Of a DNA stretch of 64,000 nucleotides, positions 1 to 10,455 are shown one piece after another. The position numbers and the translations under genes are program-made. Each line of letters starts with the position of its first letter. Positions within the stretch are counted from its first letter, which is position 1. Below the pieces are notes generated by a model that saw only the letters and a program-made list of their open reading frames with translations, did no database searches and was not told the origin of the DNA. Origin of the DNA: Pseudomonas sp. Choline-02u-1 (GTDB lineage: Bacteria; Pseudomonadota; Gammaproteobacteria; Pseudomonadales; Pseudomonadaceae); contig NZ_PJBC01000004.1 in NCBI RefSeq assembly GCF_002836515.1, forward strand, positions 62,001 to 126,000, in the 5' to 3' direction.

Positions 1-1
1 G

Positions 2-2194
2 GTCACCCCGCAGCTGCGCAAGAGCCTGCTCGATCTGGCCAACACCCGCGCCGATTTGCTCGAGCGGCTGAACCGCGAGTTGAGCGCGATGCTCAATGAG
101 TCGATCACCCTGCAGCTCAACCAGAAACAACTGCTGAGCACCGCGCAAAGCCTGCGCGCAACCCTCGACGAACAGATGTTCTGGATCCCCAGCAACAAGC
201 CACTGGACGTGGAATGGATGCGCGGCGTGCCAGAGCGCCTCGAGCGGCAGGTCAACACGTTGCCTTGGGCGTCGAGCCTGAGCGAACTGACGGACGGCCT
301 GACCCAGCGCCCCTTGTTGTTCCTGCCACTCGCGTTACTGATCGGCGCTCTGTTATGGCGCCGCAAGGCGCTGTACGGAAGACTCAACAAGGTTCACCAG
401 GACATCGGCCACTTCAAGCGCGACAGCCAATGGCACACGCCGCAGGCCATTCTGATCAATATTTTGCTGGCGATGCCGGTGGCGCTGGGTCTGGCGCTGT
501 GCGGTCTGGCCTTGCAGATCGATGCACGCGGGCAGAACGCCAACATGGGCGCGGCACTGTTGCAGATGGGCCAGGCCTGGCTGGTGTTCTACACCGCGTA
601 CCGGATTCTCGCGCCGGGTGGCGTGGCGGAATTGCACTTCCGCTGGGAGAAACCGCAGGTCGAGTTCCTTCAGGGCTGGGTGCGTCGGTTGGGTCTTGTG
701 GTCATGGCACTGGTGGCCGTGGTGGCCGTCGCCGAGCTGCAGCCGGCGGCGCTGGCCGATGACGTGCTCGGCATGCCGGTGGTGCTGACCTGCTACGCCT
801 TGATGGCGTGGCTGCTCAGTCGCCTGCTGATCAGCAGCCCGACACACCAGAATGCCTCGCTGTTCCGTAAAGCCGTCGGGGTGATGTTCACCCTGTTGCC
901 GATCGCCCTGTTTGTCGCGGTGTGCTTCGGCTACTACTACACGGCGCTGAAACTCAGCGATCGCTTGATCAATACCCTGTACCTGCTGATGTTCTGGCTG
1001 GTGATCGAGGCCACTTTCGTGCGGGGCCTGAGCGTTGCGGCGCGGCGCCTGGCTTACCAGCGCGCGCTGGCGAAACGGCAAGCGGCAAAAGAGGCCGGTG
1101 ACGGGGAAGCGGTGATCGAAGAGCCGACGCTGGACATCGAAAAGGTCAACGAACAGTCCCTGCGCCTGATCCGCCTGGCCTTGCTCGGCGGTTTCATCGC
1201 GGCGCTGTACTGGGTCTGGTCGGACCTGATCTCGGTGTTTTCGTACCTGGACAACATCACCCTCTACGAATACACCAGCGGCACTGGCGCCAACATGAGC
1301 ATGGTGCCGATCAGCATCGGCGACATGCTCGGCGCGCTGATCATCATCGGCATCACCTTCGCGCTGGCGCGCAATTTGCCCGGCCTGCTCGAAGTGTTCG
1401 TGCTGTCCAAGCTCAATCTGGCTCAGGGCAGTGCTTACGCAACGACAACACTGCTGTCCTATGTGATTGCCGGCGTCGGCTTCGTCACCACCCTGTCGAC
1501 CCTCGGCGTCAGCTGGGACAAGTTGCAATGGCTGGTGGCGGCGCTGTCGGTAGGCCTCGGTTTCGGTATGCAGGAGATCTTCGCCAACTTCATCTCCGGC
1601 ATCATGATCCTCTTCGAACGCCCGGTGCGGATCGGCGACACCATCACCATCGGCAACCTCTCGGGCACGGTGAGCAAGATCCGCATCCGTGCCACGACCA
1701 TCACCGACTTCGACCGCAAGGACATCATTGTCCCGAACAAGACGTTTATTACCGGGCAACTGATCAACTGGTCGCTGACCGACACCATCACCCGCGTCAC
1801 GCTGAAACTGGGCGTTGATTACGGCTCGGATCTGGACCTGGTCAAGGAACTGTTGCTCAAGGCTGCTCGGGAGAACCCGCGTGTGCTGAAGGAACCGGAG
1901 CCGCACGTGTACTTCCTCAATTTCGGCGAAAGCACCCTCGATCACGAGCTGCGCATGCATGTGCGCGATCTCGGCGACCGCAACCCGGTGCTCGATGAGG
2001 TCAACCGCTTCATCAACCGCGAGTTCAAGAAGCAGCACATCAACATTTCGTTCCGGCAAATGGAGGTTTACCTGAAGAACCTCCACGGTCAGGAATACAA
2101 GATGGTGCCCGTGGAACCCGAGAACAAAACCATCGTGCCGGTCGTCGACGGGCAGAAACCGTTGCCGGAACCGCCACCGAGCAAACTCGACTAA
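2..2194 (+). CDS. Mechanosensitive ion channel, MscK/KefA type (5' partial)
   Basis: Inner-membrane tension-gated channel that releases solutes during hypo-osmotic shock. The reading frame is open from the first bases of the window, so the N-terminus (usually a large periplasmic domain) lies upstream; about 730 residues are visible. Many hydrophobic segments run from about 310 to 1550. The MscS core follows: a pore-lining helix rich in Gly/Ala (GLGFGMQEIFANFISG, near 1554-1601), then the beta domain beginning at FERPVRIGDTI. The C-terminus is hydrophilic and proline-rich. The length and multi-TM layout fit the large MscK-like class rather than small MscS. The gene is followed after 48 bp by selO. 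Confidence 0.9.
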   Translation, partial: VTPQLRKSLLDLANTRADLLERLNRELSAMLNESITLQLNQKQLLSTAQSLRATLDEQMFWIPSNKPLDVEWMRGVPERLERQVNTLPWASSLSELTDGLTQRPLLFLPLALLIGALLWRRKALYGRLNKVHQDIGHFKRDSQWHTPQAILINILLAMPVALGLALCGLALQIDARGQNANMGAALLQMGQAWLVFYTAYRILAPGGVAELHFRWEKPQVEFLQGWVRRLGLVVMALVAVVAVAELQPAALADDVLGMPVVLTCYALMAWLLSRLLISSPTHQNASLFRKAVGVMFTLLPIALFVAVCFGYYYTALKLSDRLINTLYLLMFWLVIEATFVRGLSVAARRLAYQRALAKRQAAKEAGDGEAVIEEPTLDIEKVNEQSLRLIRLALLGGFIAALYWVWSDLISVFSYLDNITLYEYTSGTGANMSMVPISIGDMLGALIIIGITFALARNLPGLLEVFVLSKLNLAQGSAYATTTLLSYVIAGVGFVTTLSTLGVSWDKLQWLVAALSVGLGFGMQEIFANFISGIMILFERPVRIGDTITIGNLSGTVSKIRIRATTITDFDRKDIIVPNKTFITGQLINWSLTDTITRVTLKLGVDYGSDLDLVKELLLKAARENPRVLKEPEPHVYFLNFGESTLDHELRMHVRDLGDRNPVLDEVNRFINREFKKQHINISFRQMEVYLKNLHGQEYKMVPVEPENKTIVPVVDGQKPLPEPPPSKLD

Positions 2195-3706
<1,512 letters not shown>

Positions 3707-3787
3707 GCCCCCAGCGCGCGAACTTGATAAACAGCTCGTGCGGCTCCAGATAGGTCGCACGAACCGCTGAATTTCAATGAGCCGAAT

Positions 3788-4222
3788 ATGACCACCCCAC
3801 TCCTCATCCCCTGCCCCACCTGCAACGGCCTCAACCGCATCCCCGCCGAGCGCCTGGCGGACCAGCCCAAATGCGGGCGCTGCAAATCTGCGGTGCTGTT
3901 GAGCAAACCGTTCGAACTCAAGCAAGGCGATTACACCAGTCAGATCAAGGGCGATCTGCCGTTACTGGTGGATGTCTGGGCGGACTGGTGCGGGCCGTGC
4001 AAGTCGTTTGCGCCGGTGTTCGAACAGGCTGCAGCGCAATTGGCGGGCAAGTGTCGGCTGGCCAAGCTCGACAGCGAAGCGAACCAGCAGCTGTCGGCGC
4101 AGTTGGGGATTCGCTCGATTCCGAGTCTGATTCTGTTTAAAAACGGTAGGGAAGTGGCGCGCCAGAGTGGTGCATTTCCATTGCCGCAATTGATGGCGTG
4201 GCTGCGTAGCCAAGGGATCTGA
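3788..4222 (+). CDS. trxC: Thioredoxin TrxC (thioredoxin 2) with N-terminal zinc ribbon
   Basis: Cytoplasmic protein disulfide reductase of the TrxC (Trx2) type, reduced by thioredoxin reductase. It has 144 residues. An N-terminal zinc-binding module has two Cys pairs (C9/C12 and C29/C32), and the thioredoxin fold carries the active site WCGPC (C68, C71). The cis-Pro region appears as RSIPSLILF. The zinc ribbon distinguishes it from TrxA. It lies 81 bp after selO, probably as a separate transcript, and is followed directly by a REP pair that separates it from the convergent ParA-like gene. Confidence 0.95.
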   Translation: MTTPLLIPCPTCNGLNRIPAERLADQPKCGRCKSAVLLSKPFELKQGDYTSQIKGDLPLLVDVWADWCGPCKSFAPVFEQAAAQLAGKCRLAKLDSEANQQLSAQLGIRSIPSLILFKNGREVARQSGAFPLPQLMAWLRSQGI

Positions 4223-4237
4223 CCCAACACAGAAACC

Positions 4238-4327
4238 TGTGGAAGCGGGCTTGCCAGCGAAAGCGGTTTTTCATCCGACATTAATGTCGACTGACCTTGC
4301 GCCTTCGCGAGCAAGCCCGCTCCCACA
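4238..4327. repeat. REP pair (family A, inverted)
   Basis: Two inverted copies of a roughly 20-nt palindromic unit (core GAGCGGGCTTGCTCGCGAA, somewhat degenerate in the left copy) enclose about 45 nt of unrelated sequence. It lies between the convergent trxC and ParA-like genes. The same unit recurs at 19404, 28334, 61519 and 63127. Confidence 0.85.
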
Positions 4328-4352
4328 GGGGATTAGCGTGTGATTCGGCAGA

Positions 4353-5123
4353 TCAGTGGTCTTCCAGCAGATTGTGCAGTTCAACGAACTGCTGGGTCAG
4401 CTTGTGCCGTGGGTCGAGGTGGATCAGCGGCATGCTGGCCTGGTGCGACTCGCGCATGCGCACCGAACTGCTCAGATACACCGGCAACACCGGCAAGCCT
4501 TCGGCGATCAACTCATCGAGAATCTGCTGTGGCAGGCTGGCGCGGGCCTGGAACTGATTGACCACAATGCCTTCAACTTCCAACCCTTCGTTGTGGTCAT
4601 CCTTCAACTCTTCGATCTCGGCGATCAGACCGTACAGGGCCTGACGGGAAAAGCTGTCGCAGTCGAAAGGAATCAACACCCGATCCGCCGCAATCAGCGC
4701 CGATACCGCATAGAAGTTCAGTGCTGGCGGGGTATCCAGATAAATCCGGTCGTAGTCTTCCGACAATTCGTCCAGCAACTTGCGCAGCTTGTTGATCTTG
4801 TGTTTTGCCTCAAGCTTGGGCTGCAGGTCAGCCAGCTCGGCAGTGGCGGTAATGATGTGCAGGTTGTCGAACGGGGTCTCGTAGATGTCCGCCTGATTCT
4901 TCTTCGAGAACGGCCCGGAGGACAGCGTCTGTTTGAAGAAATCGGCGATGCCCATCGGAATGTCGTCGCCGGTGAGCCCGGTCAGATACTGAGTGGAATT
5001 GGCCTGGGCATCGAGATCGACCAGCAAGGTGCGATAGCCCTCGCTGGCACTGACCGCCGCCAGATTGCAGGCGATGCTGGACTTGCCCACGCCACCTTTC
5101 TGATTGAACACCACGCGCCGCAT
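4353..5123 (-). CDS. ParA/MinD-type ATPase, orphan
   Basis: Member of the ParA/Soj P-loop ATPase family that binds ATP and usually DNA or a partner protein to position cellular cargo. It has 256 residues starting at [11 protein letters not shown]. The deviant Walker A motif KGGVGKSS (signature Lys) is at about residues 9-16, Walker A' VDLDAQAN follows near residue 40, and LDTPP (Walker B) is in the middle. The ATG at 5123 has a strong ribosome site (ggagg, 6 nt upstream); a longer frame upstream lacks support. There is no ParB or parS nearby, so its cargo cannot be read from context. I recall an equivalent gene at this place in P. aeruginosa, which would make it core rather than part of the APE cluster. 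Confidence 0.9.
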   Translation of the reverse strand: MRRVVFNQKGGVGKSSIACNLAAVSASEGYRTLLVDLDAQANSTQYLTGLTGDDIPMGIADFFKQTLSSGPFSKKNQADIYETPFDNLHIITATAELADLQPKLEAKHKINKLRKLLDELSEDYDRIYLDTPPALNFYAVSALIAADRVLIPFDCDSFSRQALYGLIAEIEELKDDHNEGLEVEGIVVNQFQARASLPQQILDELIAEGLPVLPVYLSSSVRMRESHQASMPLIHLDPRHKLTQQFVELHNLLEDH

Positions 5124-5329
5124 GACCAAACCTCCGTGTATCAAAGAATGACCGAGTGTAGTTGCCGGTGGCCACGCTTCGCTACCTTCACCGACATGGA
5201 CTACGTCGTCAGGTGTAAATATCGGCGCACAGGCAGGGAAAAAACCGCCAGTCATCACAGACTCACCTGACAGACAGGCCGCGTGGAATCTGGATAATGG
5301 CCAAGTGACAGCCACACGGCGAACCGCTC

Positions 5330-5357
5330 GGTACATTTTGTTGGGCAAAATGTAACC
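5330..5357. promoter_or_regulatory. Inverted repeat, candidate operator of the APE operon
   Basis: GGTACATTTTG and CAAAATGTAACC form near-perfect arms around a 5-nt centre (TTGGG). The arms share an 8-bp exact core, ACATTTTG/CAAAATGT. The centre lies about 54 bp upstream of the predicted transcription start, a usual place for an activator site. There is no T-run or strong GC stem, so a terminator is unlikely. The binding protein is unknown. Confidence 0.5.
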
Positions 5358-5362
5358 AACAT

Positions 5363-5391
5363 TTGCTACACACCCGTCGCACCGGGATAAT
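5363..5391 (+). promoter_or_regulatory. Sigma-70 type promoter for the APE operon
   Basis: TTGCTA (-35, 4 of 6 matches), a 17-nt spacer, then GATAAT (-10, 5 of 6 matches). The predicted start is near 5398, about 82 nt before the first gene. No other good promoter is obvious upstream of the overlapping gene train, so this is the likely main promoter of the whole cluster. Confidence 0.55.
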
Positions 5392-5479
5392 GCGCGCCAC
5401 CCGGCGCCCTGCGCCAAGCCAAGCGTGCTGCGGCGCTGGCGACTCAACGCGTCAACGAAAGCCCGCAGGGGCGGGATGA

Positions 5480-6205
5480 ATGTCCGTGATCAACTTCAAC
5501 ATCGCCCAATGGCGCGCGTGGGCTCCCGGGCTCGACAGCGTGGACGCCTGGCAGGCCTGGAGCCGACAGCCGGTCGTGCTCCAGAGCAGTGATGCCGCGC
5601 CCGATGTGTCGTTTCTGCCGGCCATGCAACGCCGTCGCCTCAGCCGCCTCGCACGCATGGCGTTCAGCGTGGGCTGGCCATTGGCCGACGGACGCGACAA
5701 GCTGCCGCTGGTGTTCGTCTCACGGCACGGCGAAACCCCACGCACATTTGAAATCCTCCGCGATCTGGCCACCGAACAGCCCTTGTCGCCGACCCAGTTC
5801 AGCCTTTCGGTGCATAACGCGATCATCGGCCTGTGGTCGATCATGCGCGGCGAAACCAGCGAAATGACTGCCCTCGCCGCCGCTGGCGACGGCCTTGAAC
5901 ACGGCATGCTCGAAGCAGCGGCACTGCTCGATGAAGGCGCCCCGGCGGTGCTGCTGGTGATCACCGAAGAACAACCGCCCGAGGCCTATTCGCAGTGGGT
6001 CGACGATGTGCCGTTCCCTTATGCGCTGGGTTTATTGCTCACGCCGGGTACCGACTGGCGGCTGACCCTGAACAGCAGCACCGAAACCCGGTCAAAGGCG
6101 CACTGGCCGCACGCGCTCAACCTGCTGCGAACCCTGCTCGGCCAGCAACCTGATTGCCAACATGCGTGGAAAAATCGTGTATGGACCTGGCATCGCAACC
6201 CGTGA
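5480..6205 (+). CDS. Ketosynthase-like protein of aryl polyene biosynthesis (N-terminal KS domain only)
   Basis: A 241-residue protein resembling the short ketoacyl-synthase N-terminal-like domain (Pfam Ketoacyl-synt_2) found at the start of aryl polyene clusters. It has an FVSRHGE-like strand and the [10 protein letters not shown] segment where a full KS would carry the catalytic Cys region, but no TACS-type Cys motif and no C-terminal half. It is therefore probably a chain-length or partner subunit rather than an independent condensing enzyme (inference). It is the first gene of the operon, and its end overlaps the next gene by 25 nt. Confidence 0.75.
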   Translation: MSVINFNIAQWRAWAPGLDSVDAWQAWSRQPVVLQSSDAAPDVSFLPAMQRRRLSRLARMAFSVGWPLADGRDKLPLVFVSRHGETPRTFEILRDLATEQPLSPTQFSLSVHNAIIGLWSIMRGETSEMTALAAAGDGLEHGMLEAAALLDEGAPAVLLVITEEQPPEAYSQWVDDVPFPYALGLLLTPGTDWRLTLNSSTETRSKAHWPHALNLLRTLLGQQPDCQHAWKNRVWTWHRNP

Positions 6206-6993
6206 CCGCCAAACACCGCGACGCCTACTACTGGCGCCTGCTGGCCACTGCTGCGAGCTTCGCTTTGTTCGGGCTCGGCGGGCTGTGTCTGCGTCTTCTG
6301 GTATTTCCGTTACTTGGCTGCCTGCGCGGTGACGTATTTGAACATCGCCTTCGCGCGCGGCGTACGGTCAGTCGGTTGTTCTGGTTTTTCGTGCGGTTCA
6401 TGGCCCGCACCGGTGTGCTCACTTACGACATCGAGGGCGCCGAACGCCTCGGCCGGCCGGGGCAGATGATCATCGCCAACCACCCGTCGCTGATCGATGT
6501 GGTGTTTCTCATCGGTCTGGTGCGCCACGCCAACTGCGTGGTGAAGAAAACCCTTTGGGAAAACCCGTTCACCCGTGGCCCGCTGCGCCGCACTGAATAC
6601 ATCAGCAACGACGGCAGCATGGACATGCTCGACGCCGCGGCGCAGGCATTGCAGGACGGCCAGACGCTGATCATCTTCCCCGAAGGCACCCGCACCCGGC
6701 CGGGACAGGCGCCGGCCTTTCATCGGGGGGCGGCGGCGATTGCCCTGCGTGGTGCGAAAATCGTTACCCCGGTGGTCATCAAGGTCAGCCCGACCACCCT
6801 GACCAAAGCCGAGCCGTGGTATCGCATCCCTCATCGCCGCGTGCACTTCAGTTTTCGCGTCGGGGCCGATATAGACCCACAGACCTTCGCCGCGCAAGGC
6901 CCCGCCCCACAGGCCTCACGCAAGCTCAACGATTATTTGCATGACTATTTCATTAAGGAGCTCGCCGCAGATGAGCGAACTGAACACCGCTAG
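6181..6993 (+). CDS. PlsC-like 1-acyl-glycerol-3-phosphate acyltransferase family protein (APE cluster)
   Basis: Membrane acyltransferase of the LPLAT/PlsC superfamily. An N-terminal hydrophobic helix (about residues 20-45) is followed by the catalytic NHPSLID block (H-x4-D) and the FPEGTR acceptor-binding motif. In APE clusters such enzymes are thought to help attach the polyene to a lipid anchor; the substrate is not shown by sequence. The ATG at 6181 is chosen; an in-frame ATG at 6154 would lengthen the overlap with the previous gene. The 3' end overlaps the downstream ACP gene by 23 nt, implying coupled translation. Confidence 0.85.
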   Translation: MDLASQPVTAKHRDAYYWRLLATAASFALFGLGGLCLRLLVFPLLGCLRGDVFEHRLRARRTVSRLFWFFVRFMARTGVLTYDIEGAERLGRPGQMIIANHPSLIDVVFLIGLVRHANCVVKKTLWENPFTRGPLRRTEYISNDGSMDMLDAAAQALQDGQTLIIFPEGTRTRPGQAPAFHRGAAAIALRGAKIVTPVVIKVSPTTLTKAEPWYRIPHRRVHFSFRVGADIDPQTFAAQGPAPQASRKLNDYLHDYFIKELAADERTEHR

Positions 6994-7246
6994 CCTGATG
7001 CGTGACATCAAACTGCTGATCATCGACGCCTTGGGCCTGGAAGACATCAGCCCCGAGGACATCGGCGACGAGCAGACACTGTTCGGCGAAGGCCTCGGCT
7101 TGGATTCGGTGGACGCATTGGAGCTGGGTCTGGCAATCCAGAAAAAATACGGCATCAAGATCGACGCCGATGCCAAAGATACCCGCAACCATTTCACCAA
7201 CGTGGCCAGCCTTGCGGCATTCGTCACGGCAAAACAGGCAGCTTGA
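6971..7246 (+). CDS. Acyl carrier protein 1 of APE cluster
   Basis: A 91-residue acidic acyl carrier protein. Phosphopantetheine attaches at Ser46 in GLDSVDALEL, the classic DSxxxxEL setting. The start at 6971 is fixed by a strong site (aaggag) 9 nt upstream inside the preceding gene; an upstream in-frame ATG at 6941 lacks one. It is followed by a second ACP 9 bp downstream. Two ACPs are usual in aryl polyene pathways, where different ACPs may carry starter and growing chain (family knowledge; which is which is not visible here). Confidence 0.92.
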   Translation: MSELNTASLMRDIKLLIIDALGLEDISPEDIGDEQTLFGEGLGLDSVDALELGLAIQKKYGIKIDADAKDTRNHFTNVASLAAFVTAKQAA

Positions 7247-7255
7247 GACCGGACC

Positions 7256-7510
7256 ATGCAAACTCGTGACGATATCTTCAACACCCTGCGCGATGCCCTG
7301 GTCGAGCTGTTCGAACTGGATCCGGCCCGCGTGAGCATGGACGCCAACCTGTATCAGGATCTGGAAATCGACAGCATCGATGCCGTCGACCTGATCGATC
7401 ACATCAAACGCCAGACCGGCAAGAAAATCGCCGCCGAAGAATTCAAATCGGTGCGCACCGTGGGTGACGTGGTCGAGGCGGTGTTCCGTCTGGTTCAACC
7501 GGCCGCATGA
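7256..7510 (+). CDS. Acyl carrier protein 2 of APE cluster
   Basis: An 84-residue ACP with the phosphopantetheine site at Ser40 (EIDSIDAVDL). It differs clearly from the first ACP outside the motif, so it is not a recent duplicate. It carries elongation or starter intermediates for the ketosynthases, reductase and dehydratases encoded further down. Its stop overlaps the start of the next membrane protein gene (ATG at 7507). Confidence 0.92.
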   Translation: MQTRDDIFNTLRDALVELFELDPARVSMDANLYQDLEIDSIDAVDLIDHIKRQTGKKIAAEEFKSVRTVGDVVEAVFRLVQPAA

Positions 7511-8052
7511 GCCGACTGATCGGCCTGGGCCTGCTGCTGGCCGGTCTGCTGTACCCCTTTGCGGTGTATTTCGGCATGGAGCATTTTGCCCCGTGGCAAT
7601 TTGCGCTGCTGCTGGGCAGCCTGTGGCTGGCGCGCGCCCTGTCCGGCGAACGCAAGCCCGGCAGCCTGTGGACGGCTTGCGTGGCGATGGTGTTCTGCCT
7701 GCTGCTGGCGGTGTTCGACAGCCCGCAACTGCTGCGCTGGTACCCGGTGCTGATCAGCGCATTCATGCTGGTGCTGTTCGGCGCCAGCCTGCAATACGGC
7801 CCGCCAATGGTCGAGCGTCTGGCGCGTTTGCGTGAGCCACAGCTGCCGGAGGTCGCCATTCGCTATACGCGCAAGGTCACGCTGGCCTGGAGCGTGTTTT
7901 TCTTCTGCAACGGTTTGTGCGCTGCCCTCCTCACCCTGTGGGCGCCGCTGGATTGGTGGATGTTGTACACCGGCCTGATCTCCTATGGATTGATCGGCCT
8001 GATGTTTGCCATTGAATGGCTGATACGACAACGGGTAAGAGGCCGTACATGA
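7507..8052 (+). CDS. Small polytopic membrane protein of APE cluster (COG4648-like)
   Basis: A 181-residue inner-membrane protein with about five to six hydrophobic helices: residues 3-22, 30-45, 55-72, 78-95, 125-145 and 150-168, with a basic loop between about 100 and 120. It resembles an uncharacterised membrane protein regularly found beside the ACPs and acyl ligase in aryl polyene clusters. No catalytic motif is recognisable, so I assign no reaction. It is translationally coupled on both sides (4-nt overlaps). Confidence 0.75.
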   Translation: MSRLIGLGLLLAGLLYPFAVYFGMEHFAPWQFALLLGSLWLARALSGERKPGSLWTACVAMVFCLLLAVFDSPQLLRWYPVLISAFMLVLFGASLQYGPPMVERLARLREPQLPEVAIRYTRKVTLAWSVFFFCNGLCAALLTLWAPLDWWMLYTGLISYGLIGLMFAIEWLIRQRVRGRT

Positions 8053-9728
8053 ATTGGATAAAACTTGAGCAACTTTTGCTCAAGGCGTTGCCGGCACGGG
8101 CGATCTGCCAGGCGCCGGCGCTGGATCACGCGCAGCTGCATGCACGGGCACTGAGTGTCGCCGCTGGCCTGCAAGCTCGCGGCGTGAAGGTGCTGGCCGT
8201 GCATCTGGAAGACGCCGCCGACCTCGCCATTGCCTTGCTTGGTGCGTGGCGTGCCGGCGTCAGCGTGTTGTTGCCGGCGGATCTGCAAGCGCAGACGCGT
8301 CAGCGCTGGGCCCCTCAAGTCGACCTGTGGCTGACCGATCAGCCGGGCGATGCGCAGCTCCATGACTTCACCCACCCCGGATTACCCGGCGCCGAACTGG
8401 ATCTCGATCAGTGCCGGTTGAGCCTGTGCACTTCCGGCTCCAGCGGCGAACCCAAGCGCATCGACAAGACCCTGCGCCAATTGGCCAAGGAGGTCGAAGC
8501 GCTGGAGCAGTTATGGGGTGCAGACCTCGGTGAAGCCTGCATCATCGGCAGCGTCGCCACGCAACACATCTATGGCCTGCTGTTTCGCGTGTTGTGGCCC
8601 TTGTGCGCCGGGCGCCCGTTCGTGCGCCGGCAACTGGCGTTCTCCGAAGACTTGCAGCGCGCCAGCCGCGAATACCCGGCCTTCGCCTGGGTTGCCAGCC
8701 CGGCGCTGCTCAAGCGCATGGGCGACAACCTCGACTGGCCGGCCATGAGCGCGGTGCGCCGGGTGTTTTCTTCCGGTGGCGCGTTGCCGCCGGAAGCGGC
8801 GCAAAGCCTGCAACAGCGCTTGCAGCAATGGCCGACAGAAATCCTCGGCAGCTCGGAAACCGGCGGCATCGCGTGGCGCCAGGGCGATTCGTTGTGGCAG
8901 CCGTTTGCCGGCGTCGAACTGAGCCAGGACAGCGACGGCGCCCTGCTGATTGCCTCGCCGTATCTGCCTGCCGGTCATATCGAACACAGCGCCGATGCCG
9001 CACGCATCGCTGCCGATGGGCGCTTCGAATTACTGGGTCGACTCGACCGCATCGTCAAACTGGAAGAAAAGCGCATCTCGCTGCCGATGCTTGAGCAGGC
9101 TCTGGTCGATCATGACTGGGTCGCCGAAGCGCGCCTCGGCGTGGTCCAGGAAAACCGCGCCTCGCTCGGTGCGCTGCTGGTGCTCAGCGAGTCTGGCCTG
9201 TTCGCCCTGCGCGAGCACGGCCGCCGTGGTCTCACCGAAACCCTGCGCAAACATCTGAGCCAACATTGCGAAGCGCTCGCCCTGCCCCGCCGCTGGCGCC
9301 TGCTGCGGCAAATGCCGTTGAACAGCCAGGGCAAACTGGCACAAGCCGACGTTGAAGCGTTGCTGCTGGCCGCCCGGCCGAAAGCCCCCGAAGTGCTTGA
9401 GCAAAGCGCAAGCGACGGCGAGTGGAGCCTGCAACTCAGCGTGCCGCCGGATCTGGCCTACTTCAGCGGGCATTTTCCCAAGGCACCGGTGCTGCCCGGC
9501 GTGGTGCAGGTGGAGTGGGCGCTGAATCTGGGTCGGCAGTTGCTGAAGCTGGACGGTGCGTTCGCGGGCATGGAAGTGCTGAAGTTCCAGCAACTGGTGC
9601 GGCCCGGCGATGAAATCCAGCTGCATCTGCGTTTCGATGCCGAGCGCGGCAAGCTGTATTTCGCCTACCGCAATGACACGGCGACCTGTTCCAGCGGGCG
9701 CATCCTCCTGGGGCCTGGCCATGCATAA
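8049..9728 (+). CDS. Fused acyl/aryl-ACP ligase (AMP-binding) and hotdog 3-hydroxyacyl-ACP dehydratase
   Basis: A 559-residue two-domain protein. Residues 1 to about 450 form an adenylate-forming ligase with the P-loop [11 protein letters not shown], the [10 protein letters not shown] adenine-binding motif and the [14 protein letters not shown] hinge. This would activate a free aryl or acyl acid with ATP and load it on an ACP. Residues about 460-559 form a FabZ/FabA-like hotdog domain with [13 protein letters not shown] (catalytic His475), a dehydratase making the trans double bond. In other APE clusters these are, as I recall, separate proteins (ApeH and ApeI classes). The start at 8049 overlaps the upstream stop (ATGA); an in-frame ATG at 8016 lies inside the previous gene. 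Confidence 0.85.
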   Translation: MNWIKLEQLLLKALPARAICQAPALDHAQLHARALSVAAGLQARGVKVLAVHLEDAADLAIALLGAWRAGVSVLLPADLQAQTRQRWAPQVDLWLTDQPGDAQLHDFTHPGLPGAELDLDQCRLSLCTSGSSGEPKRIDKTLRQLAKEVEALEQLWGADLGEACIIGSVATQHIYGLLFRVLWPLCAGRPFVRRQLAFSEDLQRASREYPAFAWVASPALLKRMGDNLDWPAMSAVRRVFSSGGALPPEAAQSLQQRLQQWPTEILGSSETGGIAWRQGDSLWQPFAGVELSQDSDGALLIASPYLPAGHIEHSADAARIAADGRFELLGRLDRIVKLEEKRISLPMLEQALVDHDWVAEARLGVVQENRASLGALLVLSESGLFALREHGRRGLTETLRKHLSQHCEALALPRRWRLLRQMPLNSQGKLAQADVEALLLAARPKAPEVLEQSASDGEWSLQLSVPPDLAYFSGHFPKAPVLPGVVQVEWALNLGRQLLKLDGAFAGMEVLKFQQLVRPGDEIQLHLRFDAERGKLYFAYRNDTATCSSGRILLGPGHA

Positions 9729-10455
9729 CCCCTGCGCCGTAATCCCGGTGTACAACCACGAAACCGCGATCACCACCGTGGTCGATGCCCTGCTTGCCCA
9801 GAACCTGCCGTGCATTCTGGTGGACGATGCCAGCGAGTCGTCCTGCGCACGTGTGCTCGACGCCCTGGCCGAGCGCGACAGGGTTTTCCTGGTGCGCCTG
9901 ACGGCCAATCAGGGCAAGGGCGGCGCAGTGATGACCGGTCTGCGCGAAGCGTCGCGTCTGGGCTTCACTCACGCCTTGCAGGTCGATGCCGACGGTCAGC
10001 ACGATTTGCACGACGTCGCGCGCTTCGTCGCCGAATCCCGTGCTTATCCGCAGGCGATGATCTGCGGCTATCCGCTGTTCGACGAAAGCGTGCCGAAGGG
10101 ACGTTTGTACGCACGCTACCTGACCCACGTGATGGTCTGGATCAACACCCTGTCGTTGCAGATCCGCGATTCGATGTGCGGCTTCCGCGTTTATCCGCTG
10201 GCGTCGACTCTGGCGGTGATCGACTCGGCCAAAGTCGGCAAGCGCATGGATTTCGACTCTGACATTCTCGTGCGCCTGGCCTGGCGCAATCAGCCGATGC
10301 GCTGGCTGCAGACCAGCGTGCACTACCCGCTGGACGGCGTGTCGCACTTTCGCCTGTTCCACGACAACGCGCTGATCTCCAGCATGCACACGCGGCTGTT
10401 CTTCGGCATGTTGCTGCGTTGGCCGGTGATCCTCTGGCGGCGGTGGAAACCATGA
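9721..10455 (+). CDS. Glycosyltransferase family 2 (APE cluster)
   Basis: A 244-residue GT-A fold glycosyltransferase resembling dolichyl-phosphate mannose synthase. It begins CAVIPVYNHE, with the nucleotide-binding VDDASES near residue 35 and the metal-binding VDADGQHD (DxD-like) near residue 95; the C-terminal RWPVILWRRW is basic and amphipathic, perhaps membrane-associated. It probably adds a sugar to the polyene or its lipid anchor (inference from context). The ATG at 9721 overlaps the previous gene by 8 nt; longer in-frame starts lie wholly inside that gene. Confidence 0.85.
   Translation: MHNPCAVIPVYNHETAITTVVDALLAQNLPCILVDDASESSCARVLDALAERDRVFLVRLTANQGKGGAVMTGLREASRLGFTHALQVDADGQHDLHDVARFVAESRAYPQAMICGYPLFDESVPKGRLYARYLTHVMVWINTLSLQIRDSMCGFRVYPLASTLAVIDSAKVGKRMDFDSDILVRLAWRNQPMRWLQTSVHYPLDGVSHFRLFHDNALISSMHTRLFFGMLLRWPVILWRRWKP

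Larger units (their letters stand above)
5124..5479. other. Divergent intergenic region between ParA-like gene and APE operon
   Basis: A 356-bp region with no convincing gene. It contains the leader of the ParA-like gene on one side and, toward the APE operon, an inverted repeat (5330-5357) followed by a good sigma-70 type promoter (5363-5391), listed separately. The leader of the APE mRNA would be about 80 nt. Confidence 0.7.
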
